Shown here piece after piece: positions 1 to 7,147 of a stretch of 7,534 nt of DNA. The position numbers and the translations under genes are program-made. A model generated the notes under the pieces. It was given only the letters and a program-made list of their open reading frames with translations, was not told where the DNA came from and made no database searches. Each line of letters opens with the position of its first letter. Positions within the stretch are counted from its first letter, which is position 1. Origin of the DNA: Candidatus Delongbacteria bacterium (GTDB lineage Bacteria > UBA4055); assembly GCA_013139625.1 (NCBI GenBank), contig WTAK01000135.1, positions 1 to 7,534 on the forward strand, in the 5' to 3' direction.

Positions 1-1821
1 CATGTAAATGAATTTATAAATTTAGAGCTTTTGATCAAAGATGAATCCGAACTGAAATCATGCATAGGATCATATTCAAAAGATAATTGGGTGTCAGATT
101 ATGATATTAACTTATTTCCTTCGAAAGAAAATAAATATATCTACGAAGGCAGATTATTTCCTGAATCTGAAGAAATTTTAGACGGCAAATTAAAAATAAC
201 AATAAATGATATTGAAAATAATGTATCAACTTCAGATGAATATATTGTTAGATGGACAAATCCTTACTCTTCAAACTTAGATCTTAGAACATCTCTGGAT
301 AAGAATTATGTAACTTCAGTCAAAAGCCAATTGGGTGGAACTTGCTGGACTTTCGGAGCAATGGCTTCAATGGAAAGTAATATGCTAATGTCAGGAATTT
401 GGGAAGCAGCTGGAGAAACCGGAGAACCGAACTTATCTGAATATCATCTAGACTGGTGGAATGGCTTTAATCAGTACAATAATGATGATACAGTTCCTAC
501 AACAGGTGGCGGATTAGTAGTTCACCAAGGAGGAGATTATCTAATTACAGCGGCTTATATGTCCCGCGGTGAGGGTGTTGTAAGAGATATTGATGCTCAA
601 CTATACGATACTGCACCATTGAGAACCTCAGAAAATTTTCATTATTACTACCCAAGAAATATTGAATGGTATTCAACAGATGATACATTTGCCAGTCTGG
701 ATATCATAAAAGAAAAAATAGTTAAATACGGAGTTATGGGCACATGTATTTACTATAATCCATCGTATTTAATTAATCATGTACACTATCAATCTCCTTC
801 TTCTCTATCCGATCCGAATCACGCAGTAACAATTGTAGGATGGGATGATGAAAAGATTACTCAAGCCCCTGAAGGACCGGGGGCATGGTTGATAAAAAAT
901 AGTTGGGGTTTGTCCTGGGGATTAGATGGATATTTTTGGGTGTCATATTATGATAAACATTGTACTAAAAACGTAGAGATGGGAGCGATCTCTTTTCAGA
1001 ATGTTGAACCATTGAAGTATGATAATATATATTTCCACGATTATCATGGCTGGAGAGATACTATGGCTGAAGTAGATGAAGCATTTAATGCATTTACAAC
1101 GAAGAAAGATGAGGATCTTGTAGCAGTTAGCTTTTACACTGCTAAGAACAATGTTAGTTACACTGTTAGTGTATATGATGATTTTAATGGTTCGGATCTA
1201 CTGAATTTACTTTCAACAACTACAGGATATATTGAGTATAAAGGTTTTCATACAATTGATCTTCCTTCAATAGTTACATTGCCTGCTTCAGATGATTTTT
1301 ATATCTATGTTTTTTTATCTCAGGGAGGTCATGCTTATGATAGAACTTCATATATTCCGGTATTATTAGGTGGACAATCAAAAACAATTGTTGAATCCAA
1401 GGCTTTAGCAGGAGAAAGTTATTATCGTAGTAATAAAATCTGGTTAGATTTATACAATAATACAGATATAGATTACCCGAGAACTGCAAATTTTTGTATA
1501 AAAGGTCTTTGTGACGATGATACTTCAATTGGCAATTCAGAAATTAGAATTGACAATTATGAACTCGAACAAAATTATCCTAATCCATTCAATCCAAATA
1601 CTACAATAAATTTCTCAGTTGCACAGGATAATTCAGATATAAAGCTGGTTGTATATAATGTGAATGGACAAGTTGTAAGCACATTAGTTGACGGAGTAAA
1701 AAATATCGGTAAGCATAGTATAACTTTCGATGCTTCTAGCTTGAACAGTGGAGTTTATTACTATTCCCTTGAAGTAAACGGGGTACAAGAATCGACTAAG
1801 AAAATGGTATTGATAAAGTAA
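1..1821 (+). CDS. Secreted papain-family (C1) cysteine protease with lectin-like domain and C-terminal sorting domain, 5' partial
   Basis: The frame is open from base 1, so the true start and the expected signal peptide lie outside the window; the TTG at 31 is only the first start-like codon. Residues below count from that TTG. After a pro-region (about 1-80), the peptidase domain starts near DLRT (84-87). It shows the oxyanion Gln100 and nucleophile Cys105 in [13 protein letters not shown], His264 in [12 protein letters not shown], and Asn290 in WLIKNSWG, so the C1A catalytic set is complete and the enzyme is probably active. Gln to Cys spacing is one residue shorter than in papain. Residues about 327-492 form a beta-rich segment ([20 protein letters not shown]) like the lectin-like domain that follows bacterial C1 peptidases. 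Residues 512-596 are a sorting domain with YPNPFNP at 516-522 and a KKMVLIK end. Inferred role: an extracellular or surface protease exported by Sec and then a type IX-like system. The substrate is unknown. Confidence 0.9.
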   Translation, partial: HVNEFINLELLIKDESELKSCIGSYSKDNWVSDYDINLFPSKENKYIYEGRLFPESEEILDGKLKITINDIENNVSTSDEYIVRWTNPYSSNLDLRTSLDKNYVTSVKSQLGGTCWTFGAMASMESNMLMSGIWEAAGETGEPNLSEYHLDWWNGFNQYNNDDTVPTTGGGLVVHQGGDYLITAAYMSRGEGVVRDIDAQLYDTAPLRTSENFHYYYPRNIEWYSTDDTFASLDIIKEKIVKYGVMGTCIYYNPSYLINHVHYQSPSSLSDPNHAVTIVGWDDEKITQAPEGPGAWLIKNSWGLSWGLDGYFWVSYYDKHCTKNVEMGAISFQNVEPLKYDNIYFHDYHGWRDTMAEVDEAFNAFTTKKDEDLVAVSFYTAKNNVSYTVSVYDDFNGSDLLNLLSTTTGYIEYKGFHTIDLPSIVTLPASDDFYIYVFLSQGGHAYDRTSYIPVLLGGQSKTIVESKALAGESYYRSNKIWLDLYNNTDIDYPRTANFCIKGLCDDDTSIGNSEIRIDNYELEQNYPNPFNPNTTINFSVAQDNSDIKLVVYNVNGQVVSTLVDGVKNIGKHSITFDASSLNSGVYYYSLEVNGVQESTKKMVLIK

Positions 1822-1825
1822 TTAG

Positions 1826-1854
1826 TTGACAAATTAACAGATAGTTAGTATCTT
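1826..1854 (+). promoter_or_regulatory. Candidate sigma70-like promoter for the small secreted protein
   Basis: A perfect TTGACA (1826-1831) is followed after 17 bases by TATCTT (1849-1854), 4 of 6 matches to TATAAT. Transcription would begin near 1861, leaving a leader of about 34 bases before the ATG at 1895. It lies in the 73-base gap after the protease stop codon, where no terminator hairpin is visible, so the second gene may be transcribed both from here and by readthrough. Confidence 0.45.
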
Positions 1855-1884
1855 GGTAAGTAATAGATGTAAGTAAATAATAAT

Positions 1885-1888
1885 GGAG
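1885..1888 (+). promoter_or_regulatory. Ribosome binding site that decides the start at 1895
   Basis: GGAG sits 6 bases before the ATG at 1895. The upstream in-frame ATG at 1883 has no purine-rich site before it and overlaps the GGAG itself, so 1895 is preferred. The resulting protein also begins with a better signal peptide (Met-Lys-Asn, then a hydrophobic core). Confidence 0.65.
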
Positions 1889-1894
1889 TTAGTT

Positions 1895-2659
1895 ATGAAG
1901 AATTTAATTTTAATTGCAGTTCTACTTGCTTTTTCATTCAGTTTATATGCTGGATTACCAAGGCAAGTTTATGTTAATATTATAGATTGTCAGGGTAATG
2001 CTTTTGATTTTTCAGAAGATAATTCAGGTGTGTTTTTTGATATGTGGATAAAAGACAGACCAGACGAAATTATTAATCAAGATTCATTTACTCCTTATAT
2101 GAGCCATTATCTAAATCACGGATTTGATGATACACTTCTGTCTGTACTAATTGCAAATGTTGGCAATTTTCCGACACCATGGAATGAAGGTGATTCACTG
2201 TGTTTTGAAGTAAAGCATGTAGTCGAAGGTGGTCATTATGAACCTTATACAAAAATAGTAAAATTCTACCTTTTCTTAGATGAAAGTATTGACACAATAT
2301 GGTATGGGTTTGAACCATGGATACCTGATACAGGTGAACCAGTTGCTCTCACAAGATTTAAGTCTGATGATTCAGATATAGAATCAAATATCCCAAATGT
2401 TACTAAACTCGAACAGAACTACCCAAATCCATTCAATCCTAATACTGCGATCAATTTCTCAATAGTTAACGAAGGTATAGTTAACTTGAACGTATATAAT
2501 CTTTCAGGTCAGCTGATCTCTGAGCTTGTAAACGAAGTAGTGAATGCAGGAATGCATTCAGTCAACTTCGATGCATCAGATCTAAGTGCAGGAGTTTATT
2601 ATTATATTTTGGAAGCTGACAACCAAGTTTTAAGTAACAAGATGATTTTATTGAAGTAA
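1895..2659 (+). CDS. Small secreted protein of unknown function with C-terminal sorting domain
   Basis: This is a 254-residue protein counted from the ATG at 1895; the ATG at 1883 would add four residues. MKNLILIAVLLAFSFSLYA is a classic Sec signal peptide with likely cleavage after LYA (residue 19). The mature part, about 20-165, is short, probably beta-rich and has two cysteines (32 and 103). I recognise no catalytic motif. The stretch VGNFPTPWNEGDSL (89-102) recalls a small beta-sandwich seen in other secreted proteins of FCB-type bacteria, but that is from memory and weak. Residues 172-254 are a sorting domain: [13 protein letters not shown], then a GVYYY strand and a final KMILLK, closely matching the end of the upstream protease. 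The pair may be co-exported to the cell surface. Function is unknown; that it is a secreted, sorted protein is well supported. Confidence 0.85.
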   Translation: MKNLILIAVLLAFSFSLYAGLPRQVYVNIIDCQGNAFDFSEDNSGVFFDMWIKDRPDEIINQDSFTPYMSHYLNHGFDDTLLSVLIANVGNFPTPWNEGDSLCFEVKHVVEGGHYEPYTKIVKFYLFLDESIDTIWYGFEPWIPDTGEPVALTRFKSDDSDIESNIPNVTKLEQNYPNPFNPNTAINFSIVNEGIVNLNVYNLSGQLISELVNEVVNAGMHSVNFDASDLSAGVYYYILEADNQVLSNKMILLK

Positions 2660-2682
2660 AAATCTTAGTAATTCTAAAGTTT

Positions 2683-2709
2683 AAGGTGGATATTTATCCA
2701 CCTTTTTTT
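2683..2709 (+). terminator. Intrinsic terminator after the small secreted protein
   Basis: A perfect 9-bp stem AAGGTGGAT (2683-2691) pairs with ATCCACCTT (2696-2704) around a 4-base loop, and a run of seven T (2703-2709) closes it. It begins 24 bases after the stop codon at 2659 and separates the secreted-protein genes from the symporter transcript. Confidence 0.88.
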
Positions 2710-2722
2710 ATTCCTTTTCAAT

Positions 2723-2751
2723 TTGCTTATAAACCTTTTCACAATTATATT
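2723..2751 (+). promoter_or_regulatory. Candidate promoter for the symporter-thyX transcript
   Basis: TTGCTT (2723-2728), a 17-base spacer and TATATT (2746-2751) would start transcription near 2758 and give a leader of about 40 bases. A perfect TATAAT also occurs at 2782-2787, but a start from it would fall only about 7 bases before the ATG at 2801 and its -35 region is poor. Since a strong terminator lies just upstream, a promoter somewhere in 2710-2795 is expected; which box is used is uncertain. Confidence 0.35.
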
Positions 2752-2800
2752 CTAATCTGTAAATAAACAAGTAAGTTTAACTATAATATTTAGGTATGAA

Positions 2801-4237
2801 ATGACAGTAAAGATCATAGTATTAGCATTGTACGCATTAACCATTATCGCTCTTGGAATAAGAGGAATGAAAAAAACAAAATCATTCTCAGATTTCATGC
2901 TCGGTGGGGGAAAGGTAGGCCCTTGGATGAGTGCTTTTTCTTATGGGACAGCATATTTCTCAGCTGTGGTATTCATTGGATTTGCAGGTAAGATCGGTTG
3001 GGGATTCGGTTTCTCAGGTGTTTGGATAGGTGTTTTCAACGCATTAGTCGGAGTTCTTGGAGTTTGGTGGTTAATGGCATGGAAGATCAAGCAAACATCT
3101 GAAAAATTAAATATATCCACGATGGGTGAATACTTTGAAATTAGATATAATGCAAAATATTTCAAGCTTTATGCAGCAATAGTAATATTTGTTTTCTTGA
3201 TTCCGTATTCAGCAGCAGTTTTTCAGGGTTTATCATATTTATTTGAAATCTCACTTCCGGGTGTAGAATATTGGCAGGCTGTTGTAGGAATGGGGCTATT
3301 CACTTCTATTTATCTTGTGATGGGTGGATATAAGTCAATGTCTGTTATTGATACATTCTTTGGTATGATAATGACGCTTGGTGTTATTATGTTATTCTTT
3401 TTTACACTTGATGGCAGCGGTGGAATATCCGGTATCGCTGAAAGACTATCGGAAATAAATCCTAAGCTTACAATTGCCGTTGGACCTCCGGGATTATGGC
3501 CATTATTCTCTCTAATAGTGCTGACAAGTGTTGCTCCTTTTGCAATGCCTCAGTTAGTTCAGAAATTTTATGCGATAAAAGATCAGAGATCTATCAAAAT
3601 AGGGATGGTGGCATCAACAATATTTGCTTTACTTATTGGTGGAATTGCATATTTTGTAGGATCTACAGGAAGATTATTTGTTACTACTGAAACTGCTCCA
3701 CATGCCTTTAATGAAGCAGGGAAGCCGATATTTGATATGATCATGCCGGAACTTTTGACTCAGATAATACCTGAATATTTATTCATAATCATACTTGTAT
3801 TGATACTTTCAGCATCTATGTCAACTTTAGCAGCATTGGTATTGATCTCAAGTTCAACACTGACAAAAGATTTCTATGCAGGATATATAAATAAAGAAGT
3901 AAGCGATAAGCAACTTACTCTTCTTACACGAATTGCGAGTATTGTTTTTATCGTTCTATCGGTAACTTTAGCATTGTTGAAACTTGATACTATCGTAGCT
4001 GTATTAGGAGTATCTTGGGGAGCTATCGGAGCAGCATTCTTAGGACCATTCATCTGGGGACTTTTCACAGATTTTTGTAATAAATCAGGTGCCTACGCTT
4101 CTTCCTTTATTGGACTTGGATTGACTATATATTTGTACGCAATTGGTTGGAGTTCTCCTGAAGCAGGAACAATCGGGATGTTAGTATCATTGGCATTGAA
4201 TCCTATCGTAAGTTTGATCTTTAAGAAAGGAAATTAA
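2801..4237 (+). CDS. Sodium:solute symporter, SSS (SLC5-like) family
   Basis: This is a 478-residue integral inner-membrane protein of usual family length, with about 13 hydrophobic helices (roughly 3-20, 45-62, 70-95, 122-143, 156-174, 184-204, 230-250, 267-287, 325-353, 374-394, 398-421, 430-449, 455-473). The family pattern is clear. The loop after the first helix reads SFSDFMLGGGKVGPW, the QKFYAIKDQRS segment (254-263) is the conserved cytoplasmic stretch, and ILSASMSTLAALVLISSST (335-353) matches the sodium-site helix. Ser341-Thr342 in MST align with the sodium-binding Ser340-Thr341 of PutP. It should use the sodium gradient to import a small solute. SSS members carry proline, pantothenate, sugars, acetate and more, and I cannot assign the substrate. 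The start has only a weak TAGG site (2791-2794). The gene precedes thyX by one base, so the two are probably cotranscribed. Confidence 0.92.
   Translation: MTVKIIVLALYALTIIALGIRGMKKTKSFSDFMLGGGKVGPWMSAFSYGTAYFSAVVFIGFAGKIGWGFGFSGVWIGVFNALVGVLGVWWLMAWKIKQTSEKLNISTMGEYFEIRYNAKYFKLYAAIVIFVFLIPYSAAVFQGLSYLFEISLPGVEYWQAVVGMGLFTSIYLVMGGYKSMSVIDTFFGMIMTLGVIMLFFFTLDGSGGISGIAERLSEINPKLTIAVGPPGLWPLFSLIVLTSVAPFAMPQLVQKFYAIKDQRSIKIGMVASTIFALLIGGIAYFVGSTGRLFVTTETAPHAFNEAGKPIFDMIMPELLTQIIPEYLFIIILVLILSASMSTLAALVLISSSTLTKDFYAGYINKEVSDKQLTLLTRIASIVFIVLSVTLALLKLDTIVAVLGVSWGAIGAAFLGPFIWGLFTDFCNKSGAYASSFIGLGLTIYLYAIGWSSPEAGTIGMLVSLALNPIVSLIFKKGN
4228..4231 (+). promoter_or_regulatory. Ribosome binding site for thyX inside the end of the symporter gene
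   Basis: AGGA (within AAGAAAGGAAATT) lies 7 bases before the ATG at 4239 and inside the last codons of the symporter, whose stop codon is 4235-4237. This placement suggests coupled translation of the two genes. Confidence 0.6.
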
Positions 4238-4238
4238 A

Positions 4239-5699
4239 ATGAAAGTATTATTATCAGGATATAACTTAGACTCAGACACTATTGATGAGATGAAGCAGAA
4301 ATCAGGTTGGGATAAAGACAATGTTTCCCCTGAAACCCTTAGTGCCGCTTACGCAAGAATAAGCAGAGACCCCAGAGATATCGATGTTTTAAGAAAAGCA
4401 GCCAGGGAAGAGGTCGAAAAATCTCGGAAGTCAAATCAAGCTATAATATTTGGACTTGGTCATAGTTCTGTAGCAGAACATGCTTATTTTAACTTTGATA
4501 TAATTGGGCTATCCAGGTTTGCAGTAGAATATGTGCAGAAATTCAGATTTGCATCCTATACAGAGAAATCACAGAGATACATTACACTGGAAGATGACTT
4601 TATAACGCCGAAAGAGATCATTGAAGCGGGATATGAGTCAGAGTTTAATGAAGTTGTAAGATATCAAAATGAAGTCTATCAAGTGTTATATAAAGACTTG
4701 CAAGAATACTTATTTAAAACCTTCCCTGAGGAAATTAAAACAAAGAATGGTAAACGAACAGTTGATGGCTGGGCAAAAGAAGATGCTAGATATGTAGTTT
4801 CAATGGCTACTGAAAGTCAATTTGGAATGAGTATCAACGCCAGAAGCCTTGAAAATATGCTTAGAGAATTCGGATCATCTCCTTTGGCTGAGATCAGAGA
4901 ACTCGGTAAAAAACTATACGCATTGGTTAAGGATCTTTCGCCATCAATCATAAAGTATGTAGAACCTACTGACTACGATATTAAGAATCCTTTAGAGCTA
5001 AAGGAATTTGCCCAAAGCAAATGCTATACTCCGGAGATCAATCAAGGTGACAGAGATGTGACATTATTAAATATCACTCCAGATACAGATAATATGATCT
5101 TGACTGTGATATTATCATCACAGACTGGAATGAGTTTTGATAACTGTAAAAGATCCGTAGAAGCTATGTCAAGAGATGAGAAAGAAGCTGTCATGAAAAG
5201 ATCTTTGAACTATAGAATGGCTTATGACAGTGTAAGCAGACATTTTGAATTTGCGGATGCATTATTTGAGATCAATATCAGTTCTACAAATTATGCTCAG
5301 TTGAAAAGACATAGAATTGCAAGTATTATAACTCATCCTTATAATACTGACCTTGGAACTACTTTACCTCCAAATATTGAAAAGATAAATAGAACAGAAG
5401 AATTTAACGCAGTGATCAAACGAACTGAGACACTATATTCTAAATTACAACAAGATATTCCTGAACATGCTTCATATATCCTGACCAATGCACATAAAAG
5501 AAAGATATTGGTTAAAATGAATTTTAGAGAATTGTATCACTTTATGAGCTTAAGGTTAGATCAGCATGCACAGTGGGATATTAGAAAGATAGCTGAGACC
5601 ATGAAAGAAGAAATAATTAAACATGCACCATTGACAAGTATGATGTTCTGTGGTAAAAGTGAATTTGAAGATCAGAAAAGAATTATATTTGGTATGTAG
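4239..5699 (+). CDS. thyX: Tandem-domain ThyX-like protein (FAD-dependent thymidylate synthase family)
   Basis: This 486-residue protein is about twice a single-domain ThyX and holds two ThyX-like halves. ThyX makes dTMP from dUMP with methylene-tetrahydrofolate and FAD. N-half: GHSSVAEHAYFNFDI (74-88), then KFRFASYTEKSQRY (101-114), which keeps the x7-Ser (S111) and QRY of the RHR-x7-S signature but reads KFR for RHR. NARSLENML (200-208) and AEIREL (217-222) match the family's later motif. C-half: LKRHRIAS (355-362) keeps RHR (357-359), but the Ser position is Pro367 and no SQRY follows. NFRELYHFMSLRLDQHAQWDIR (428-449) matches the NaR...lRl...AQwEIR block. Two-domain ThyX-like proteins exist in several phyla, including the large chlamydial ThyX. 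Here one complete site might be assembled from both halves, or the protein may have drifted to another role. Family membership is very secure, thymidylate synthase activity only likely. The stop codon lies inside a 36-bp palindrome. Confidence 0.88.
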   Translation: MKVLLSGYNLDSDTIDEMKQKSGWDKDNVSPETLSAAYARISRDPRDIDVLRKAAREEVEKSRKSNQAIIFGLGHSSVAEHAYFNFDIIGLSRFAVEYVQKFRFASYTEKSQRYITLEDDFITPKEIIEAGYESEFNEVVRYQNEVYQVLYKDLQEYLFKTFPEEIKTKNGKRTVDGWAKEDARYVVSMATESQFGMSINARSLENMLREFGSSPLAEIRELGKKLYALVKDLSPSIIKYVEPTDYDIKNPLELKEFAQSKCYTPEINQGDRDVTLLNITPDTDNMILTVILSSQTGMSFDNCKRSVEAMSRDEKEAVMKRSLNYRMAYDSVSRHFEFADALFEINISSTNYAQLKRHRIASIITHPYNTDLGTTLPPNIEKINRTEEFNAVIKRTETLYSKLQQDIPEHASYILTNAHKRKILVKMNFRELYHFMSLRLDQHAQWDIRKIAETMKEEIIKHAPLTSMMFCGKSEFEDQKRIIFGM

Positions 5700-5727
5700 G
5701 GTACGCAGATCTGCGTACCCTACATAC
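5692..5727. repeat. Perfect 36-bp palindrome between convergent genes (REP-like element, possible two-way terminator)
   Basis: Arm GTATGTAGGGTACGCAGA (5692-5709) is followed without spacer by its exact reverse complement (5710-5727): 18 of 18 pairs, breaking at 5691/5728. It includes the last Met codon and stop codon of thyX and ends 7 bases from the stop codon of the minus-strand TPR gene. In RNA from either strand it would form a long hairpin, so it could terminate or stabilise both convergent transcripts. There is only a short TTTT (5733-5736) on the + side and no T run on the other, so it is not a classic intrinsic terminator. A partial echo, TACGCGGAT (5725-5733), follows, one mismatch from TACGCAGAT in the arm. 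The form recalls dispersed GTAGGG...CCCTAC palindromes of REP type, an inference from memory. Confidence 0.8.
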
Positions 5728-5734
5728 GCGGATT

Positions 5735-7063
5735 TTAATCCAAAAATTTGGGAGCGAATTTGTCACTATCCATCCAAGCCAGAACTAATTCAGGTATATT
5801 CTCTTTATCTTTTTCAGATGTAAGTGTAAGCTTTAAATATTTTTTATAATCTGCAATAGCTTTTTTGAACATATCAGTCTTTCTATACGCAATGCCTCTG
5901 TTATAGTAAAGATCGGCACAATCACTTTTAAAATAGATAGCCTTAGAATACTCTTTGATAGCTTTGGAATACTTTCCGGTTAAATAATATATCAGTCCTC
6001 TATTGTAATAAGAATCAGGGTTACTTGGGTTTAATTTTACAGCTTTTGTGTAATTTGCTAGAGCTTGATCATATTTAGTACTTTTTCTGTACAGTCTGGC
6101 TATTAAGTAATAAGGCCTATAATAATTCGGATCTACTGAGATTGCTTGCTGGAAGCTGTCAAGAGCTTTGTCTGTTTGTTTTAATTTTGTGTAAAGAATA
6201 CCTAGATTATTGTATGCTTCTGCATAATTTGGTTCCAAAGCAATAGCTATTTCCATTTCTTTAGCAGCTTTGTTATAATCATTCATTCCTAAGTAAATTT
6301 CACCACGTTTAGAGTATGCTGCAGGAAATCTTAAGGCACTAAGGTTAATAAGCTTGTTAAATATAGTCAAAGCTTCAGCAAATCTGAATAGTTTAATATA
6401 TACGTCTCCGATAGATAGGTAGGCAGAGATATATAATTTGTCAAGATCAATTGCGATGGAAAAATATTCCAGCTTTAATCCTTCTTCTTTAGTAAGATAG
6501 CCTTTATTATACCATTCTGATGCTGCTAAGGCTTCAGTAAGATTTTGAATAAAGTCTGAAGGTAATTTCTTTGTAGTTTCTTTTAAAGCATCAATTTTGT
6601 CAAAGAGACCTTGCATTCTTTTAAAATCAACAGAGATATGATTTCTTAATCTATTATCAATAGCAATGTTTATAAATTTTCTATCGATCTCTTCAATGTT
6701 AAGTTCCATAACTAAATTTACCAGATAGGCAGGATATCCGTCAATTTGTTCTTCACCCTCTCTATAGATGGTTGTTGGAAGAGTATTTCCAAGATACATC
6801 ATAACCTTATCTTTCTTCATTTTTAAAGTAAGTAAAGAATCATGATGTTCGAAGTATAATCCAGCTTGTATCAATGCTTCTTTAATAGCATCATACTTTG
6901 CAATGATCTTTGCATTATCAATTGAAATTCCCGGATCTAAATAACAGATACCCTCAGTCCTGACTATGATCTTACCTTTTTGTTTTTCAACATAATCATT
7001 TGAAAACAAATTCAGATTAAGTAAAAGTATTAAAAGTATTGTGACTAATCTTCTGAAATTCAT
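5735..7063 (-). CDS. Exported tetratricopeptide-repeat (TPR) protein
   Basis: This 442-residue protein starts at the ATG 7063-7061, with AGGA (7073-7070) 6 bases before it. Residues 1-22 (MNFRRLVTILLILLLNLNLF, then SND) are a signal peptide or membrane anchor; no lipoprotein Cys is seen, so it is probably periplasmic. Residues about 30-130 form a separate domain (GISIDNAKIIAKYDAIKEAL, later YPAYLVNLVMELN) whose layout recalls the FlgT/LPP20-type N-terminal fold of envelope proteins; this match is tentative. About seven TPR units follow from residue 180 to 416. The clearest 34-residue units start at 247, 281, 315, 349 and 383, with the usual A-x-N-N-L-G, Y-x-K-A and AI-x-x-P-N positions (AEAYNNLGILYTKLKQTDKA). 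TPR arrays bind other proteins, so a scaffold or assembly role in the envelope is likely, but the partner is unknown. It is convergent with thyX and has its own candidate promoter. Confidence 0.88.
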   Translation of the reverse strand: MNFRRLVTILLILLLNLNLFSNDYVEKQKGKIIVRTEGICYLDPGISIDNAKIIAKYDAIKEALIQAGLYFEHHDSLLTLKMKKDKVMMYLGNTLPTTIYREGEEQIDGYPAYLVNLVMELNIEEIDRKFINIAIDNRLRNHISVDFKRMQGLFDKIDALKETTKKLPSDFIQNLTEALAASEWYNKGYLTKEEGLKLEYFSIAIDLDKLYISAYLSIGDVYIKLFRFAEALTIFNKLINLSALRFPAAYSKRGEIYLGMNDYNKAAKEMEIAIALEPNYAEAYNNLGILYTKLKQTDKALDSFQQAISVDPNYYRPYYLIARLYRKSTKYDQALANYTKAVKLNPSNPDSYYNRGLIYYLTGKYSKAIKEYSKAIYFKSDCADLYYNRGIAYRKTDMFKKAIADYKKYLKLTLTSEKDKENIPELVLAWMDSDKFAPKFLD

Positions 7064-7108
7064 TCATAATCCTGTATATTGTTACATTTACTTTCGAAAT
7101 AAAGTGTA

Positions 7109-7137
7109 ATTATATAGATAAATTGGTATAAACACAA
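7109..7137 (-). promoter_or_regulatory. Promoter for the TPR protein gene
   Basis: Read on the minus strand, TTGTGT (7137-7132) is followed after exactly 17 bases by a perfect TATAAT (7114-7109). Transcription would begin near 7102, about 38 bases before the start codon. The 84-base gap between the metal permease and the TPR gene shows no terminator hairpin, so readthrough from the permease operon is also possible. Confidence 0.55.
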
Positions 7138-7147
7138 GAATTAACTT

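Noticed and set aside
1274..1528. Minus-strand open frame of 84 codons inside the protease gene
   Set aside because: It lies opposite a clearly conserved coding sequence, has a composition without domain features, and lacks a plausible ribosome binding site; it is a shadow frame.
2782..2787. Perfect TATAAT just before the symporter
   Set aside because: Its transcript would start about 7 bases before the ATG, and the best -35 match (TGTAAA, 18-base spacing) is weak; kept only as an alternative to the 2723-2751 promoter.
2796..2804. Two-codon upstream ORF (ATG AAA TGA) whose stop overlaps the symporter start as ATGA
   Set aside because: The only ribosome-binding-like bases (TAGG, 2791-2794) are one base from this ATG, too close for initiation, and such short strings arise often by chance in AT-rich DNA.
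3496..3690. Short + strand frame inside the symporter gene
   Set aside because: It overlaps membrane helices of the symporter in another frame and encodes no recognisable domain.
5692..5736. Palindrome as a standard rho-independent terminator
   Set aside because: The hairpin is strong, but only four T follow on the + side and none in a run on the minus side, and the stem has no loop spacer; I list it as a palindromic repeat with possible terminator function.
7064..7147. Possible small gene or RNA between the TPR gene and the metal permease
   Set aside because: The 84 bases hold the promoter and ribosome binding site of the TPR gene but no open frame of useful length and no stable hairpin.
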